NCBI RefSeq assembly: GCF_003992725.1
Contig: NZ_RZNF01000012.1
Span: 620,001 to 684,000 of the forward strand
DNA length: 64,000 nt
Direction: 5' to 3'
Source: Rhodomicrobium lacus
Lineage (GTDB): Bacteria; Pseudomonadota; Alphaproteobacteria; Rhizobiales; Rhodomicrobiaceae
The notes under the pieces were generated by a model that was not told the origin of the DNA, searched no databases, and saw only the letters and a list, made by a program, of their open reading frames with translations. Of this stretch, positions 52,399 to 62,642 are shown piece by piece (the stretch's first letter is position 1; each line of letters begins with the position of its first letter). A program made the translations under genes and the position numbers.

Positions 52399-53802
52399 AT
52401 GCATTCGGCGGCAGAAGCAGGCGTTTCTCTGGCAGTTTGGCAAGGATGGGGCGTGATCTCCGTGATGGCCGCGCTCATCGCGCTGCTCGCAACGGTGCTT
52501 GCGTGGCTCCTGCCGTTTCCCGACCGGGCGCTGTCGAGCCAGCTCGCGAGCTATCCCGACCGGATAGCGCTCAAGGACCGCCTCGGCGCCGCGTCGCCTT
52601 TCAACGCCTGGCTCGTGACAGTGCGGCGGCTGGGAGAATGGCTCGACGAGTGGTTCGGTGCCCCTTTCAGCGGGCAGGCCTTTGAACGTTGCCTCGCCAT
52701 CGCCTTCATTTTCCCGATCTCGCTTCTAACCCTCACGCTCATTACCAACGGGATCGCGATCGAAAAGATCTCGTGGCTTCAGGTGCTTGTCTTCGCCGCG
52801 GCTTTCGCGGTGATCGCGTCGGTCATCCTCGTCGCATTCCGCAACCTCGTGCGCCTCATTGAGCACGCCTGGACCACATTCGGCGGCGACAAAGCGCTGG
52901 CGCAAACCATATCCCGCCTCGTGCTCGGCGGTTTCGCCTTCATGATCGCGTTTTCCATCGCTTTCGCGGTGGCGTCCGCCTTTTCCGGGCATCAGAACAA
53001 CGCGACCTCGGTGCTGGGTGCGATGGCGGGCGGCTTTGCGCTGGCCTTCGCTCTTACGATGGCGTTCGCGCTGGCTGGCGCCGTGCTATTCTCGATCACG
53101 GTCGCGGTTCTCGCTGGCGCGGCACTGGCCTTCGCGAGCGAATTCACGTTTCTCCTGTTTCTCTTCTTTATTCTGCTTCCCATCACGAACGCTTCGGTGG
53201 ACTGGCTCTCGTGGGCTGTGACGCGCTCTCTCATCCGCAAGGAGGAAACCGCCGAACCGAACCTGAAAGGCCGCTTCGCCGTGATCGGCGTCGTCGCCGG
53301 CACGTTCCTGTCGGGCGTGCTGCTCATGATCGTTCTGGCGCTGCTGCTGCCGAACACGCTCGAAGTGCTGAACCTTGCGCTCACCTCCGCCGATCTTCCC
53401 CGCTTCAACTGGGAAGCGCTGATGAACAAGGCGCTCTATGCGCCGTGGTCGGAAGGTTTGTTTGTGACCGGCATGCTGATGACGCCGCTCGTTCCGGCTG
53501 CCGTGCATCTCATCATCGGGTTGACCGGCGTGCTGGCGCGCTTCACGCCCGGCGCGCGGACGGCGGCGCAGAGCATTTCGGATCACCCCGAAGTAGGTCT
53601 CACGGAACAAGAACAGGGCCCGGTGAAGATCACGCTGATCCTTGCGCGGCTCTGGTATCTCGTCGCGGCGGCGGCGACGGTCGCGGTCATCACGGGGACG
53701 GGCGCGCTTCTCTCGCTGACGCACGCTCCCGTGGGACAATTCCTGTCGAACGCCGCTCTGTGTGCGACGTCATGGAGCCACGGCAAGTGTGGCTGGCTTT
53801 GA
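52399..53802 (+). CDS. Multi-spanning membrane protein of unknown function
   Basis: The 467-residue protein has about ten hydrophobic helices: VISVMAALIALLATVLAW, LAIAFIFPISLLTLTLIT, WLQVLVFAAAFAVIASVILV, LVLGGFAFMIAFSIAFAVAS, a Gly/Ala-rich series at 190-265, IGVVAGTFLSGVLLMIVLAL, SEGLFVTGMLMTPLVPAAVH and a last one near 435-455. Polar stretches between helices contain RIALKDRLGAASPFNA and LMNKALYAPW. I do not recognise the family. I chose the ATG at 52399 since GAGGGGACGG is upstream; the frame is open further back. The gene stands alone, between a methyltransferase and a convergent small periplasmic gene. Confidence 0.65.
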   Translation: MHSAAEAGVSLAVWQGWGVISVMAALIALLATVLAWLLPFPDRALSSQLASYPDRIALKDRLGAASPFNAWLVTVRRLGEWLDEWFGAPFSGQAFERCLAIAFIFPISLLTLTLITNGIAIEKISWLQVLVFAAAFAVIASVILVAFRNLVRLIEHAWTTFGGDKALAQTISRLVLGGFAFMIAFSIAFAVASAFSGHQNNATSVLGAMAGGFALAFALTMAFALAGAVLFSITVAVLAGAALAFASEFTFLLFLFFILLPITNASVDWLSWAVTRSLIRKEETAEPNLKGRFAVIGVVAGTFLSGVLLMIVLALLLPNTLEVLNLALTSADLPRFNWEALMNKALYAPWSEGLFVTGMLMTPLVPAAVHLIIGLTGVLARFTPGARTAAQSISDHPEVGLTEQEQGPVKITLILARLWYLVAAAATVAVITGTGALLSLTHAPVGQFLSNAALCATSWSHGKCGWL

Positions 53803-53866
53803 TCGGCTCGCAATAGGCTTCGCCATCGGACGAAACTTCTGAAGATTTGTCCCGAACGGCCGCGCT

Positions 53867-54112
53867 TCAGCGCCGTTGTTCGCCTTCTTTTCTTGCGTCC
53901 CGTTCCTTGAGTCCGGCGGCGCAAGCGGGCTGCAACTCTTTTTCATGGCTTTTCAGGCAGGCGATGATGCGACCGCCACCCGGCGTCACGTCCGAACAGA
54001 ATTTCGAATAATCCGCCTTGCAGACCGCCTTGAGGTCGGCTTGCGCGACGGCTTGGCCGGAACCGAGAACCGCAAGCGCCATCATTACCGCGCAAATCCT
54101 GAGTTTTGGCAT
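53867..54112 (-). CDS. Cys-rich repeat periplasmic protein
   Basis: The 81-residue product has a signal peptide (ICAVMMALAVLGSGQAVA) and a single Cys-rich repeat of the type in Golgi glycoprotein GLG1 (Cys_rich_FGFR): CKADYSKFCSDVTPGGGRII then ACLKSHEKELQPACAAGLKE. The four Cys should make two disulfides. Proteins of this kind are common in Rhizobiales but their role is unknown. Start at ATG 54112, right at the signal. It is divergent from the S10 peptidase gene 75 nt away. Confidence 0.8.
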   Translation of the reverse strand: MPKLRICAVMMALAVLGSGQAVAQADLKAVCKADYSKFCSDVTPGGGRIIACLKSHEKELQPACAAGLKERDARKEGEQRR

Positions 54113-54187
54113 GATTTCTCCCTCGAATTGAAATGCCTTGGCTAAGCGCCATCTTAGGAGACGGTGTGACGCCAAGGGGGCTTTCGC

Positions 54188-55756
54188 GTGTCGGTTCGCA
54201 ATAGAAGCGTAACAAGCTATCTCAAGGCCTTGATCGGCGCTTTGGCATTGACCGGGCTTTTCAGTCACGCTGCTGCCGCGCAGGATCTGCCTCCAGGTCA
54301 CCCCCCTCACGGCGGGGCTACCGATAACAAGCGCGAGGCATCACCGGCGCCGTCGCAAGCCGGAGGCGGCTTCGCACAGCATCTGCCCGCCGACAGCGTC
54401 ACGCAGCACACGGTCACGCTCGACGGGAAGCCCTTCGCCTACAAGGCTACGGCTGGCACGCTGCCGCTTCTCGGCCCGCAAGGTGATGTGGCGGCAAAGA
54501 TGTTCTACGTCGCCTATCAGGCGGCCAACGCCCCCGCACGCCCGACGACCTTTGTCTTCAACGGGGGCCCCGGCGCGGCATCGGCCTTCCTGCATATCGC
54601 GGCGCTCGGGCCCCGCATCGTTCCGTTCGCGGAGAACGGGGCAGCGCCGCTCCGGCCCGTCCGCTTCGTCGACAATCCCGCCACATGGCTCGCCTTCACC
54701 GATCTCGTCTTCATCGATCCCGTCGGTACGGGCTACAGCCGCGCCACTGGCGGCGGCGATGACAAGGAGGCCGCGTTCTGGGGCGACGAGAAAGATGCGA
54801 ACTCCGTAGCCACGTTCATAAGGGGCTGGCTCTCGCGCAACGGACGCAGCCTCGCGCCGGTCTATCTCGCAGGTGAAAGCTATGGTGGCCTTCGCGCCGC
54901 GATCCTCGCCGAAAAGCTGCTCGATGCCGGCCTTGACGTGCAAGGCGCGGTGCTGATCTCGCCCGCGCTCGACTTCCCGCTTCTGCGCGGCAATCGGTTC
55001 AACGTTCTGCCGCTGGCTTTCGACCTCCCTTCCCTCGCGGTCGCGGCCGCCGAGTTGAAGGACGGCACGAAGACGACTGTGGAGAACATCGCGCGCGAGG
55101 CCGAAGCCTTCGCAGCGACCGATTATCTCGTGCATGTCGCGCGCGGGAGAGTGCCAAGCGAGGCCATAACGGCTAGGGTTTCGCAACTGACGGGGCTTTC
55201 CCCGGAGATTGTCGCCCGCAACCAGAGCCGCGCGCCCGACGACGTCTTCTTCGACGAATATGAGCGCGCGACAAACCGGAGGCTGAGCCGCTACGATGCC
55301 ACCGTCAGCGCTCCGCTTCCGATGCCCGCGAAAAACGACAGGTTCGACGTGATCCTCGACGGCGCTTCGAGCGTGCTGGCACCGGCGGCCGCGACCTACA
55401 TCGCGCAGGATCTCGGATTTCGCACCGACCTCGATTATCGCCTGTTGAACGAAACGGCCAATCGCCGCTGGTCGGGGGACAGGAAGCGGGCTCACGAGGC
55501 GAGCGGCGTCGAACTCATCGAGCGGGCGCGCACGCAGAACCCCGCGCTCAAGGTTTTCATCGCCCACGGTTACACGGATCTCGTTACACCATACGCGCTG
55601 TCCAGATACCTGATCGGGCAGCTTCGGCCCATCGAAGGCGCGGCCCCGGTGGAGCTGCACGTCTATCGCGGCGGCCATATGATGTATTTCCGCGGCGCCT
55701 CGCGTGAGGCGCTCACTCGCGATGTGCGGCGGATGTATGAGACTTCGCAAAGATAG
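54188..55756 (+). CDS. Secreted serine carboxypeptidase (peptidase family S10)
   Basis: The 522-residue enzyme starts at GTG 54188 with AAGGGGG upstream, has a signal peptide (LIGALALTGLFSHAAAA) and a Gly/Pro/Ala-rich linker (LPPGHPPHGGATDN), then the S10 core: FVFNGGPGAASAFLHIAALG, DPVGTGYSRATGGGDDKEAA, the catalytic Ser in LAGESYGGLRAAILAEKL, Asp in AHGYTDLVTPYALSRYL and His in YRGGHMMYF. The triad is complete. Such bacterial S10 proteins act on peptides in the periplasm or outside. Substrates are not known. Confidence 0.9.
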   Translation: MSVRNRSVTSYLKALIGALALTGLFSHAAAAQDLPPGHPPHGGATDNKREASPAPSQAGGGFAQHLPADSVTQHTVTLDGKPFAYKATAGTLPLLGPQGDVAAKMFYVAYQAANAPARPTTFVFNGGPGAASAFLHIAALGPRIVPFAENGAAPLRPVRFVDNPATWLAFTDLVFIDPVGTGYSRATGGGDDKEAAFWGDEKDANSVATFIRGWLSRNGRSLAPVYLAGESYGGLRAAILAEKLLDAGLDVQGAVLISPALDFPLLRGNRFNVLPLAFDLPSLAVAAAELKDGTKTTVENIAREAEAFAATDYLVHVARGRVPSEAITARVSQLTGLSPEIVARNQSRAPDDVFFDEYERATNRRLSRYDATVSAPLPMPAKNDRFDVILDGASSVLAPAAATYIAQDLGFRTDLDYRLLNETANRRWSGDRKRAHEASGVELIERARTQNPALKVFIAHGYTDLVTPYALSRYLIGQLRPIEGAAPVELHVYRGGHMMYFRGASREALTRDVRRMYETSQR

Positions 55757-55886
55757 GGGCGCGTTCTGGTGCCAAAAACATCACAATGACGACCGAAAAT
55801 TACGCGATGCAGGCTATTTTCATACGATTCGATAGAATCCCGCATTTTCTCCCTTTAAATTATGCCGAATATAAGGGAGGTGGGGC

Positions 55887-56207
55887 ATGAAAAGAATTGT
55901 GCTGACAAGCGTCGTTTTGGCTGTGGCGGGCGCGACGGAAGTGAACGCTCAGGCGTCCGGCAGTTTTTATGGCGGCGCTGTCAACCGCAGCAGCATTTCG
56001 GGCGCATCCGGCGCGGGCCACGGTGCGGCAGCTGGGTTCGGACTTCTCGCGTCGCGCGGCTGCTGGGCCGATGCGAATGTCGGCTGTAACGCAACGCCCA
56101 TGGCCGGGTATCAGGAAGAAGCGGCGGCGCCCGCCGTGTCGACCGAGGATCCTCCGGCGGCCACCCCGGCAGCCGATGCGAAGCCCGCGAAGAAGGCCGC
56201 CAAATAG
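55887..56207 (+). CDS. Small secreted Gly/Ala-rich protein
   Basis: The 106-residue product has a signal peptide (MKRIVLTSVVLAVAGATEVN, cleavage near NAQ-A) and a low-complexity mature part: Gly/Ser-rich (SGSFYGGAVNRSSISGASGA), then two Cys (RGCWADANVGCNATPMAGY), then an Ala/Pro/Lys tail (PAADAKPAKKAAK). A GGGAGGTGGGGC Shine-Dalgarno supports the start. I do not know the family. Confidence 0.65.
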   Translation: MKRIVLTSVVLAVAGATEVNAQASGSFYGGAVNRSSISGASGAGHGAAAGFGLLASRGCWADANVGCNATPMAGYQEEAAAPAVSTEDPPAATPAADAKPAKKAAK

Positions 56208-56306
56208 CCGGGAAAGTGACGCGCGCGGTCTTTTGATCGCGCGCGATGAAACGCGGCGCGCGCCTGGGCGTTGGCAGCACAATCAGCCAGCCGCCGCGAG
56301 GTCTTC

Positions 56307-57143
56307 ATGATCTTTCCGAATGCCGATCAGACGAGCGCCGCCGTGGCGCTGCACTACAACGAACTCGACGGATTTTATCGCGAAATCTGGGGCGATCACG
56401 TCCATCACGGCTATTGGCGCACCGGTCGCGAGACGAGCGCGGAAGCCGCCGAGGCACTAAGCGCCCTCGTCGCGGAGAGGCTTGGCCTCACCCGCGGGAT
56501 GCGGGTTTGCGACATCGGCTGCGGCTATGGCGAAACGGCCCGGCTGTTCGCTTCGCGATACGGCGTGGCGCTCGACGGCGTGACCATTTCCGAAAGCCAG
56601 TTTCGAATGGCGGCGGCGCGAAACTCACCCGGCGTCTCGATCGCGCTGTGTGACTGGCTGGAAAACGGCTTCGCGGACGAGAGCTTCGACCGCGCCTATG
56701 CCATCGAAAGCTCGGAGCACATCGCTGACAAGGCGCGCTTTTTTGCCGAGGCGCATCGCGTGCTTCGCCGCGACGGGCGGCTCGCGGTCTGCGCGTGGCT
56801 GGCGAAAAGCGGTTCGCTCGGGAGTGTCGACAGCCTCCTTCTCGAACGCATCTGCCGCTATGGGCGGCTGCCCGGCATGGGCACGGAGGAAGATTATCGC
56901 GCGCTGGCCGAGAGCGCGGGCTTTCGCGTCGCTCGCGTGGACGACATCAGCGGGCAGGTGAGACGAACCTGGGCGATCTGCATCCGGCGCAGTCTCGCCA
57001 AGCTTGCGAGCGACAGCCGCTATCGGGCGTTCCTGTTCGGCGGCGGCGCGCATAACAAGGCATTCGCGGCGACGCTGTTTCTCATCCTCTCCGCCTACCG
57101 GACCGGCGCGATGCGCTATTGCGTTTTCACCCTCGAGAAATGA
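56307..57143 (+). CDS. SAM-dependent methyltransferase, tocopherol/sterol-type
   Basis: The 278-residue enzyme has HYNELDGFYREIWGDHVHHG at the N-terminus, as seen in gamma-tocopherol and related prenyl methyltransferases, then motif I RVCDIGCGYGETARLFASRY, GVTISESQFRMAAARN, AIESSEHIADKARFFAEAHR and VLRRDGRLAVCAWLAKSG. The C-domain has GMGTEEDYRALAESAGFRVA. Substrate could be a quinol, a carotenoid or a lipid; the evidence stops at family. I used the ATG at 56307 with GAGG upstream. Confidence 0.82.
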   Translation: MIFPNADQTSAAVALHYNELDGFYREIWGDHVHHGYWRTGRETSAEAAEALSALVAERLGLTRGMRVCDIGCGYGETARLFASRYGVALDGVTISESQFRMAAARNSPGVSIALCDWLENGFADESFDRAYAIESSEHIADKARFFAEAHRVLRRDGRLAVCAWLAKSGSLGSVDSLLLERICRYGRLPGMGTEEDYRALAESAGFRVARVDDISGQVRRTWAICIRRSLAKLASDSRYRAFLFGGGAHNKAFAATLFLILSAYRTGAMRYCVFTLEK

Positions 57144-57167
57144 GCGGGAATTGTGCGCGAGCGGATC

Positions 57168-57830
57168 TCAGCGCCTGATCACGAGCGTCGCCGGATCGCT
57201 TCGCCGCTCCCAGTTCACGCGTTCAAGTTCCGGCGTGCGCGCCTCTTCCAGCGGGTAGCCGATGCAGAAATAACCGATAAACTGCCAGTGCGGCGGCACA
57301 TCTAGGTCGCGCGCCGCGCGAACGGGATCGAGGATCGACACCCAACCCATGCCGATGCCCTCCGCGCGCGCGGCAAGCCACAGCGTGTGCATCGCGCTCA
57401 CGACCGAATAGGCGACGGTTTCCGGCATGGTCCGACGGCCCACGGTGCGGCCCTTCTCTGGGTCCGGCTCCGCGAAGGCGGCGAGTTGCACCGGGGCCTC
57501 GCGAATGCCTTCCAGCTTCAGCGAGGCGTAGAGCGACGCGCGGTCGCCGGTATAGGACGACAGCGCCTCAGCATTCGCGTCCTCGAAATTGGCGGCGATC
57601 AGCCTGCGCTTTTCGGCGCTTTCCACAAGCACGAAGCGCCACGGCTCGCTGAGCCCGACGGAGGGCGCGAGGCAGGCGAGGCGCAACAGGCGTTCGATGG
57701 CGCCCTCGGGCAGCGGGTCGGTGCGGAAGCGTCGCACGTCGCGTCGCCATATGATAAGATCCTCAAGCTTCGTACGAAAGGTCTCGTCGAACACCGGCAC
57801 CTCCGTGTCTTGCATCATGGCGGCGCTCAC
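57168..57830 (-). CDS. bluB: 5,6-dimethylbenzimidazole synthase
   Basis: BluB turns FMNH2 into the lower ligand base of cobalamin. The 220-residue protein has the nitroreductase-like fold with LIIWRRDVRRFRTDPLPEGA, LACLAPSVGLSEPWRFVLVE, YASLKLEGIREAPVQLAAFA and GIGMGWVSILDPVRAARDLD. The RRDVRRF and APSVGLSEPWRF motifs are typical of BluB rather than of other nitroreductases. Its start overlaps the stop of the TIGR01244-like gene upstream, so they are co-translated. No cobalamin riboswitch was seen. Confidence 0.9.
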   Translation of the reverse strand: MSAAMMQDTEVPVFDETFRTKLEDLIIWRRDVRRFRTDPLPEGAIERLLRLACLAPSVGLSEPWRFVLVESAEKRRLIAANFEDANAEALSSYTGDRASLYASLKLEGIREAPVQLAAFAEPDPEKGRTVGRRTMPETVAYSVVSAMHTLWLAARAEGIGMGWVSILDPVRAARDLDVPPHWQFIGYFCIGYPLEEARTPELERVNWERRSDPATLVIRR

Positions 57831-58345
57831 TTCGCGAGACGCGGGAGGATCGGGCTGACGTCGTAGCCAGCTTGCGCCGCTGTTTGCGCGATGTTGAGAG
57901 CGGAGCGTTTACCCGCTTGGGAGAGAGACCAAAGCAGCGTGCTGCGCGTGCCCGACCGACAGAAAGCCAGCGTCTTGCCCTTGCTTTCATCGAGCGCTTT
58001 GCCGAAGGCCGCCGCATCGGCTTCCGAGATAGCGCTGGCGCTTTCGATGGGAAGGTAAATCGCCGTGATGCCGTTCGCCTCTGCGGCCTTCTTTATCTCC
58101 GCGAAGGTCGGTTGGCCGGGGGCTTCGCCGTCGGGTCGGTTCGCAATGATGGTCTTGATGCCTTGCGCGGCGTAGGCCGGAATGTCTTCGACGCGGATTT
58201 GCGGCGCGACGGAGAGCGATTCCGTGAGTCTGGCGGAGGCGGCGGCCCTGTTGTCCGCCACGAAATGAACGTCGGACGGCCGCGCGAGGTCGGGCTGAGT
58301 TGCGGTCGCAAGCAGATAGATCCCCAAACAGGCCTCACAGATCAC
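57827..58345 (-). CDS. TIGR01244-family phosphatase-like protein with N-terminal extension
   Basis: The 172-residue product is of the TIGR01244/BLH (DUF442) type, a dual-specificity-like fold. It has VEDIPAYAAQGIKTIIANRP, FAEIKKAAEANGITAIYLPI and the active-site loop LAFCRSGTRSTLLWSLSQAG (C-x4-R form). A GTG at 58345 with GGGGAG upstream adds about 44 residues, hydrophobic at first (CEACLGIYLLATATQ), absent from the paralogue next door. If exported, this copy would act outside the cytoplasm. A GTG at 58261 would start a version closer to the paralogue. The gene is coupled to bluB. Confidence 0.75.
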   Translation of the reverse strand: MICEACLGIYLLATATQPDLARPSDVHFVADNRAAASARLTESLSVAPQIRVEDIPAYAAQGIKTIIANRPDGEAPGQPTFAEIKKAAEANGITAIYLPIESASAISEADAAAFGKALDESKGKTLAFCRSGTRSTLLWSLSQAGKRSALNIAQTAAQAGYDVSPILPRLAK

Positions 58346-58474
58346 GGCGTGACTCCCCTTTTCAATGCGCGGTCTGCTTTAATATAGCGCGCTTCGAAGA
58401 GGTAACCACAGTGCGCGAGGCGGCCATGGGACGCAGATCGGGGCCGAAGCCCCGTCTATGCGTCACTGCCAGAT

Positions 58475-58891
58475 CTACTTTTCGAGACGCGGATAGACCG
58501 GGCTGATGTCGTATCCCGCACGCATGGCCGTCAGCGCAATCTGCTGGGCGGGAATTTTGCCGGCTTGCGAGAGCGACCAAATGAAGGTGCTGCGCGTGCC
58601 GGAGCGGCAGAAGGCGAGCACGGGCTTTTCCGCCTCGGCCATTTCCTTCTCGAAGATCTCCGCGTCGGCGTCGCTGATCGCATTGGCGGCGCGGATCGGG
58701 TGATAGATCGTCTTGATGCCGTTGGCCTCGGCAATCTTCTCGATCTCGCTGAAAGCCGGCTGTCCGGGCGTCTCGTTGTCCGGCCGGTTGCAAATAATCG
58801 TCTTTATCCCTTTTGAGGCGAGTTCTGGAATATCCGACACCTCGATCTGTCCTGCGACGTCGAGATCATCCGTTAGCCTGTGCAGTTCCAT
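58475..58891 (-). CDS. TIGR01244-family phosphatase-like protein
   Basis: This 138-residue paralogue has VSDIPELASKGIKTIICNRP, FSEIEKIAEANGIKTIYHPI and LAFCRSGTRSTFIWSLSQAG, then GYDISPVYPRLEK. TIGR01244 proteins are related to Blh of Bacteroidetes and Xylella and occur as stand-alone or as parts of sulfide-oxidising proteins. The reactive Cys and Arg are intact. It lies 129 nt upstream of the other copy, in the same direction, and probably came by tandem duplication. Confidence 0.8.
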   Translation of the reverse strand: MELHRLTDDLDVAGQIEVSDIPELASKGIKTIICNRPDNETPGQPAFSEIEKIAEANGIKTIYHPIRAANAISDADAEIFEKEMAEAEKPVLAFCRSGTRSTFIWSLSQAGKIPAQQIALTAMRAGYDISPVYPRLEK

Positions 58892-59167
58892 GCAATAATT
58901 TTCCTTCCCTAGAGCCGTTCAGCGCTCGAAAGGAAAACATATGCCCTGTCTTTGCCAATCTCAACTCTTTTGAGGCATGACAAAGGCGAATCTGCGTGAT
59001 CGCTAGCATTGAGCGATGCCCGCTAATGGCGGCGTTGCAATCGGCCTTGGGAAACGGCGGGCGCCGCTCCATTTTACAGATCGACGCGGGAATGCTAAAC
59101 CGCTGGAAATTTCACGCAAAACGGCAGCGCCGGACTCCTCCGATCCCCGGCGCGCAAGGATTCATAG
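58892..59167. other. Divergent region between the TIGR01244 gene and guaB
   Basis: These 276 bases contain the guaB promoter and the promoter of the leftward gene. No gene or clear operator is seen. AAGGA precedes the guaB start by eight bases. Confidence 0.4.
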
Positions 59168-60664
<1,497 letters not shown>

Positions 60665-60721
60665 TCAGCTGCATCAAATCCGATTTGGGGCAGAGATGAT
60701 CGACATCTGAAACATATAGCG

Positions 60722-60748
60722 TCGTGCCGTGTCCGACTTGCGGCACGA
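60722..60748. repeat. Hairpin sharing a 21-base motif with the ftcR/ackA gap
   Basis: TCGTGCCG (60722-60729) pairs with CGGCACGA (60741-60748). The right arm lies in GTCCGACTTGCGGCACGATG, and the stretch 60731-60751 matches 7290-7310 at 19 of 21 positions. It may be part of a dispersed repeat family. Confidence 0.45.
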
Positions 60749-60765
60749 TGCTGTTCGAGCACGAC

Positions 60766-60796
60766 CGGCAAGGCAGGATCGCCCTGCCCGGCTTTT
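60766..60796 (+). terminator. Possible terminator of guaB
   Basis: GGCAGG (60772-60777) pairs with CCTGCC (60783-60788), followed by CGGCTTTTG on the plus strand. The T-run is short (four) and the stem only six base pairs, so confidence is low. It lies about 108 nt after guaB. Confidence 0.4.
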
Positions 60797-61095
60797 GTCC
60801 AGCATCGCGCGATTTGCGGCGGCGGGGCGTTATCGAGGCGTCTCGGCCGCACGGCTTCTGGAAAATTTTGCTCACATTCAAAGTCATGGCGGGATCGCGT
60901 TTTCAATTGACTGTCGATGCCGTTGTCGGGCGTCAGCAACCCGAGGTTCCACTTCACCTTTCCCTCACTGCCAGCGCGCATTCATAGTCCTCAGTTGATC
61001 GAAAGTTTTCCCCACAACTCCGGCTTTTCCTTGTTTTCCATTTGCTTATCGGCAAATCTCCGCGAGCCGACGAACACTTTTGACCAAGGGACAGC

Positions 61096-62394
61096 ATGCA
61101 GCCCGGTGCGCGACTTCAAGCAGCAATCGAAATCCTGTCCGAGATCAGGGACCGAGGCAGACCGGCGTCGGTCGCGCTGGCAGACTGGGGGCGCGCGCAC
61201 CGCTTCGCCGGATCGGGGGATCGCGCCTGGATCGGCAACCTCGTTTACGACAGCCTCCGGCGCAAGGGATCGCTTGGCTACCTCATGGAGAGCGACGAGC
61301 CGCGCGCGGTGGCGCTGGCGGCGCTGCGGCGCTCCTGGGGGCTTACGACGGATGACATCGCCGCCCTGTGCTCAGGCGACGTGCATGCGCCGGAGACGCT
61401 GACGCCTGCCGAAATTGCCGGGCTTGAAAGGGACGATCTTTCCGCGGCACCTGCTCACGTGCAGGGCGATTATCCCGAGTGGCTCACCGCGTCTTTCGCC
61501 GCGGCCTTTGGCGCGCGCGCTGCGACCGAGGGGCTGGCGCTCGCGAACCGCGCTCCGGTGGATCTCAGGGTCAACACGCTGAAGGCCACGCGCGACAAGG
61601 TCCTGAAGGCGTTCGACCGCCATCATGCCGTTGAAACGCCGTGGTCTCCCATCGGCGTGCGGCTTCCCCCGCGCGAGGGCGGCGCGCGCAATCCGAATGT
61701 CGAAGCCGACCCGGCGCACGGCAAGGGCTGGTTCGAGGTTCAGGACGAAGGCAGCCAGATCGCGGCACTCATCGCCAACGCGGAACCCCGCATGCAGGTT
61801 GCCGATATCTGCGCGGGCTCCGGCGGCAAGACGCTGGCGCTCGCGGCGCACATGCAGAACACAGGCCAGATATATGCCTATGACGCGGACGCGACGCGCT
61901 TTCGCCCCATCTTCGAGCGGCTGAAACGGGCAGGCGCGCGCAACGTGCAAACGCTGCAACCGGGCGAGACGGCGGCGCTCGATGCGCTGGCGGGGCATAT
62001 GGATCTCGTGCTGGTCGATGCGCCCTGCACCGGCACGGGCGTCTGGCGTCGCAAGCCGGACGCGAAGTGGAGGCTTTCGCCCCAGCAGCTTGAGGAGCGT
62101 GTCGCGACGCAATCGGCGCTTCTCGACATCGCGGCCACCCTCGTGAAGCCGGGCGGCGTGCTCGCCTACGTCACCTGTTCGGTTCTGCCGGAAGAGAACC
62201 AGCTTCAGATCGAGGCTTTTCTCGCTCGCGCGCCGGGTTTCGTGGCCGTCGATGTCGCCCGCCGCGCGAAGGAGGTTCTCGGCCATACGATCGAGACGGC
62301 CTATGCGGGCGACGGGCATGGGCTTCTTCTCACGCCTGCCCGTCATGAAACGGACGGTTTCTTCATCGCGCTGTTGACCAGACGCGCGGCATAA
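61096..62394 (+). CDS. rsmB: RsmB-type 16S rRNA (cytosine-5)-methyltransferase
   Basis: The 432-residue protein has a short NusB-like N-domain and a NOP/RsmB methyltransferase core: DLRVNTLKATRDKVLKAF, WFEVQDEGSQIAALIANAEP, VADICAGSGGKTLALAAHMQ (motif I), VDAPCTGTGVWRRKPDAKW with the catalytic loop Cys, and YVTCSVLPEENQLQIEAFLA with the second Cys. It methylates a cytosine in 16S rRNA, by family. It is found between guaB and guaA in many Rhizobiales. Whether it is RsmB proper or a RsmF-like paralogue cannot be told from this alone. Confidence 0.9.
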   Translation: MQPGARLQAAIEILSEIRDRGRPASVALADWGRAHRFAGSGDRAWIGNLVYDSLRRKGSLGYLMESDEPRAVALAALRRSWGLTTDDIAALCSGDVHAPETLTPAEIAGLERDDLSAAPAHVQGDYPEWLTASFAAAFGARAATEGLALANRAPVDLRVNTLKATRDKVLKAFDRHHAVETPWSPIGVRLPPREGGARNPNVEADPAHGKGWFEVQDEGSQIAALIANAEPRMQVADICAGSGGKTLALAAHMQNTGQIYAYDADATRFRPIFERLKRAGARNVQTLQPGETAALDALAGHMDLVLVDAPCTGTGVWRRKPDAKWRLSPQQLEERVATQSALLDIAATLVKPGGVLAYVTCSVLPEENQLQIEAFLARAPGFVAVDVARRAKEVLGHTIETAYAGDGHGLLLTPARHETDGFFIALLTRRAA

Positions 62395-62642
62395 AAGCGT
62401 TCTCGCGAAAAGGCACAAAATTGCCTAAAATTTGCCCCGGGACGGTGTCCTAGCTCGCCGCCGATCCGCTAACGAACAGTCATAATACGGATCTATCGAT
62501 CCTCACGCATGGGCCGCAACGGCAAGCCGTATCGACGACCGCAGCATGCGCGGGATGCAACTGCCGCGCGATGCCCCTTCGTCCGAAGAGCACCGCGCCC
62601 CGGTTCGACAACCGTTCACACTCAGGACAAGCGAGTTCCACC

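Larger units (their letters stand above)
60665..61095. other. Gap between guaB and the RsmB-type gene with two hairpins
   Basis: No supported gene is present; open frames on both strands are short and low in credibility. Two stem-loops lie at 60722-60748 and 60772-60788 (listed separately). The last 140 bases before 61096 show lower GC. Confidence 0.45.
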
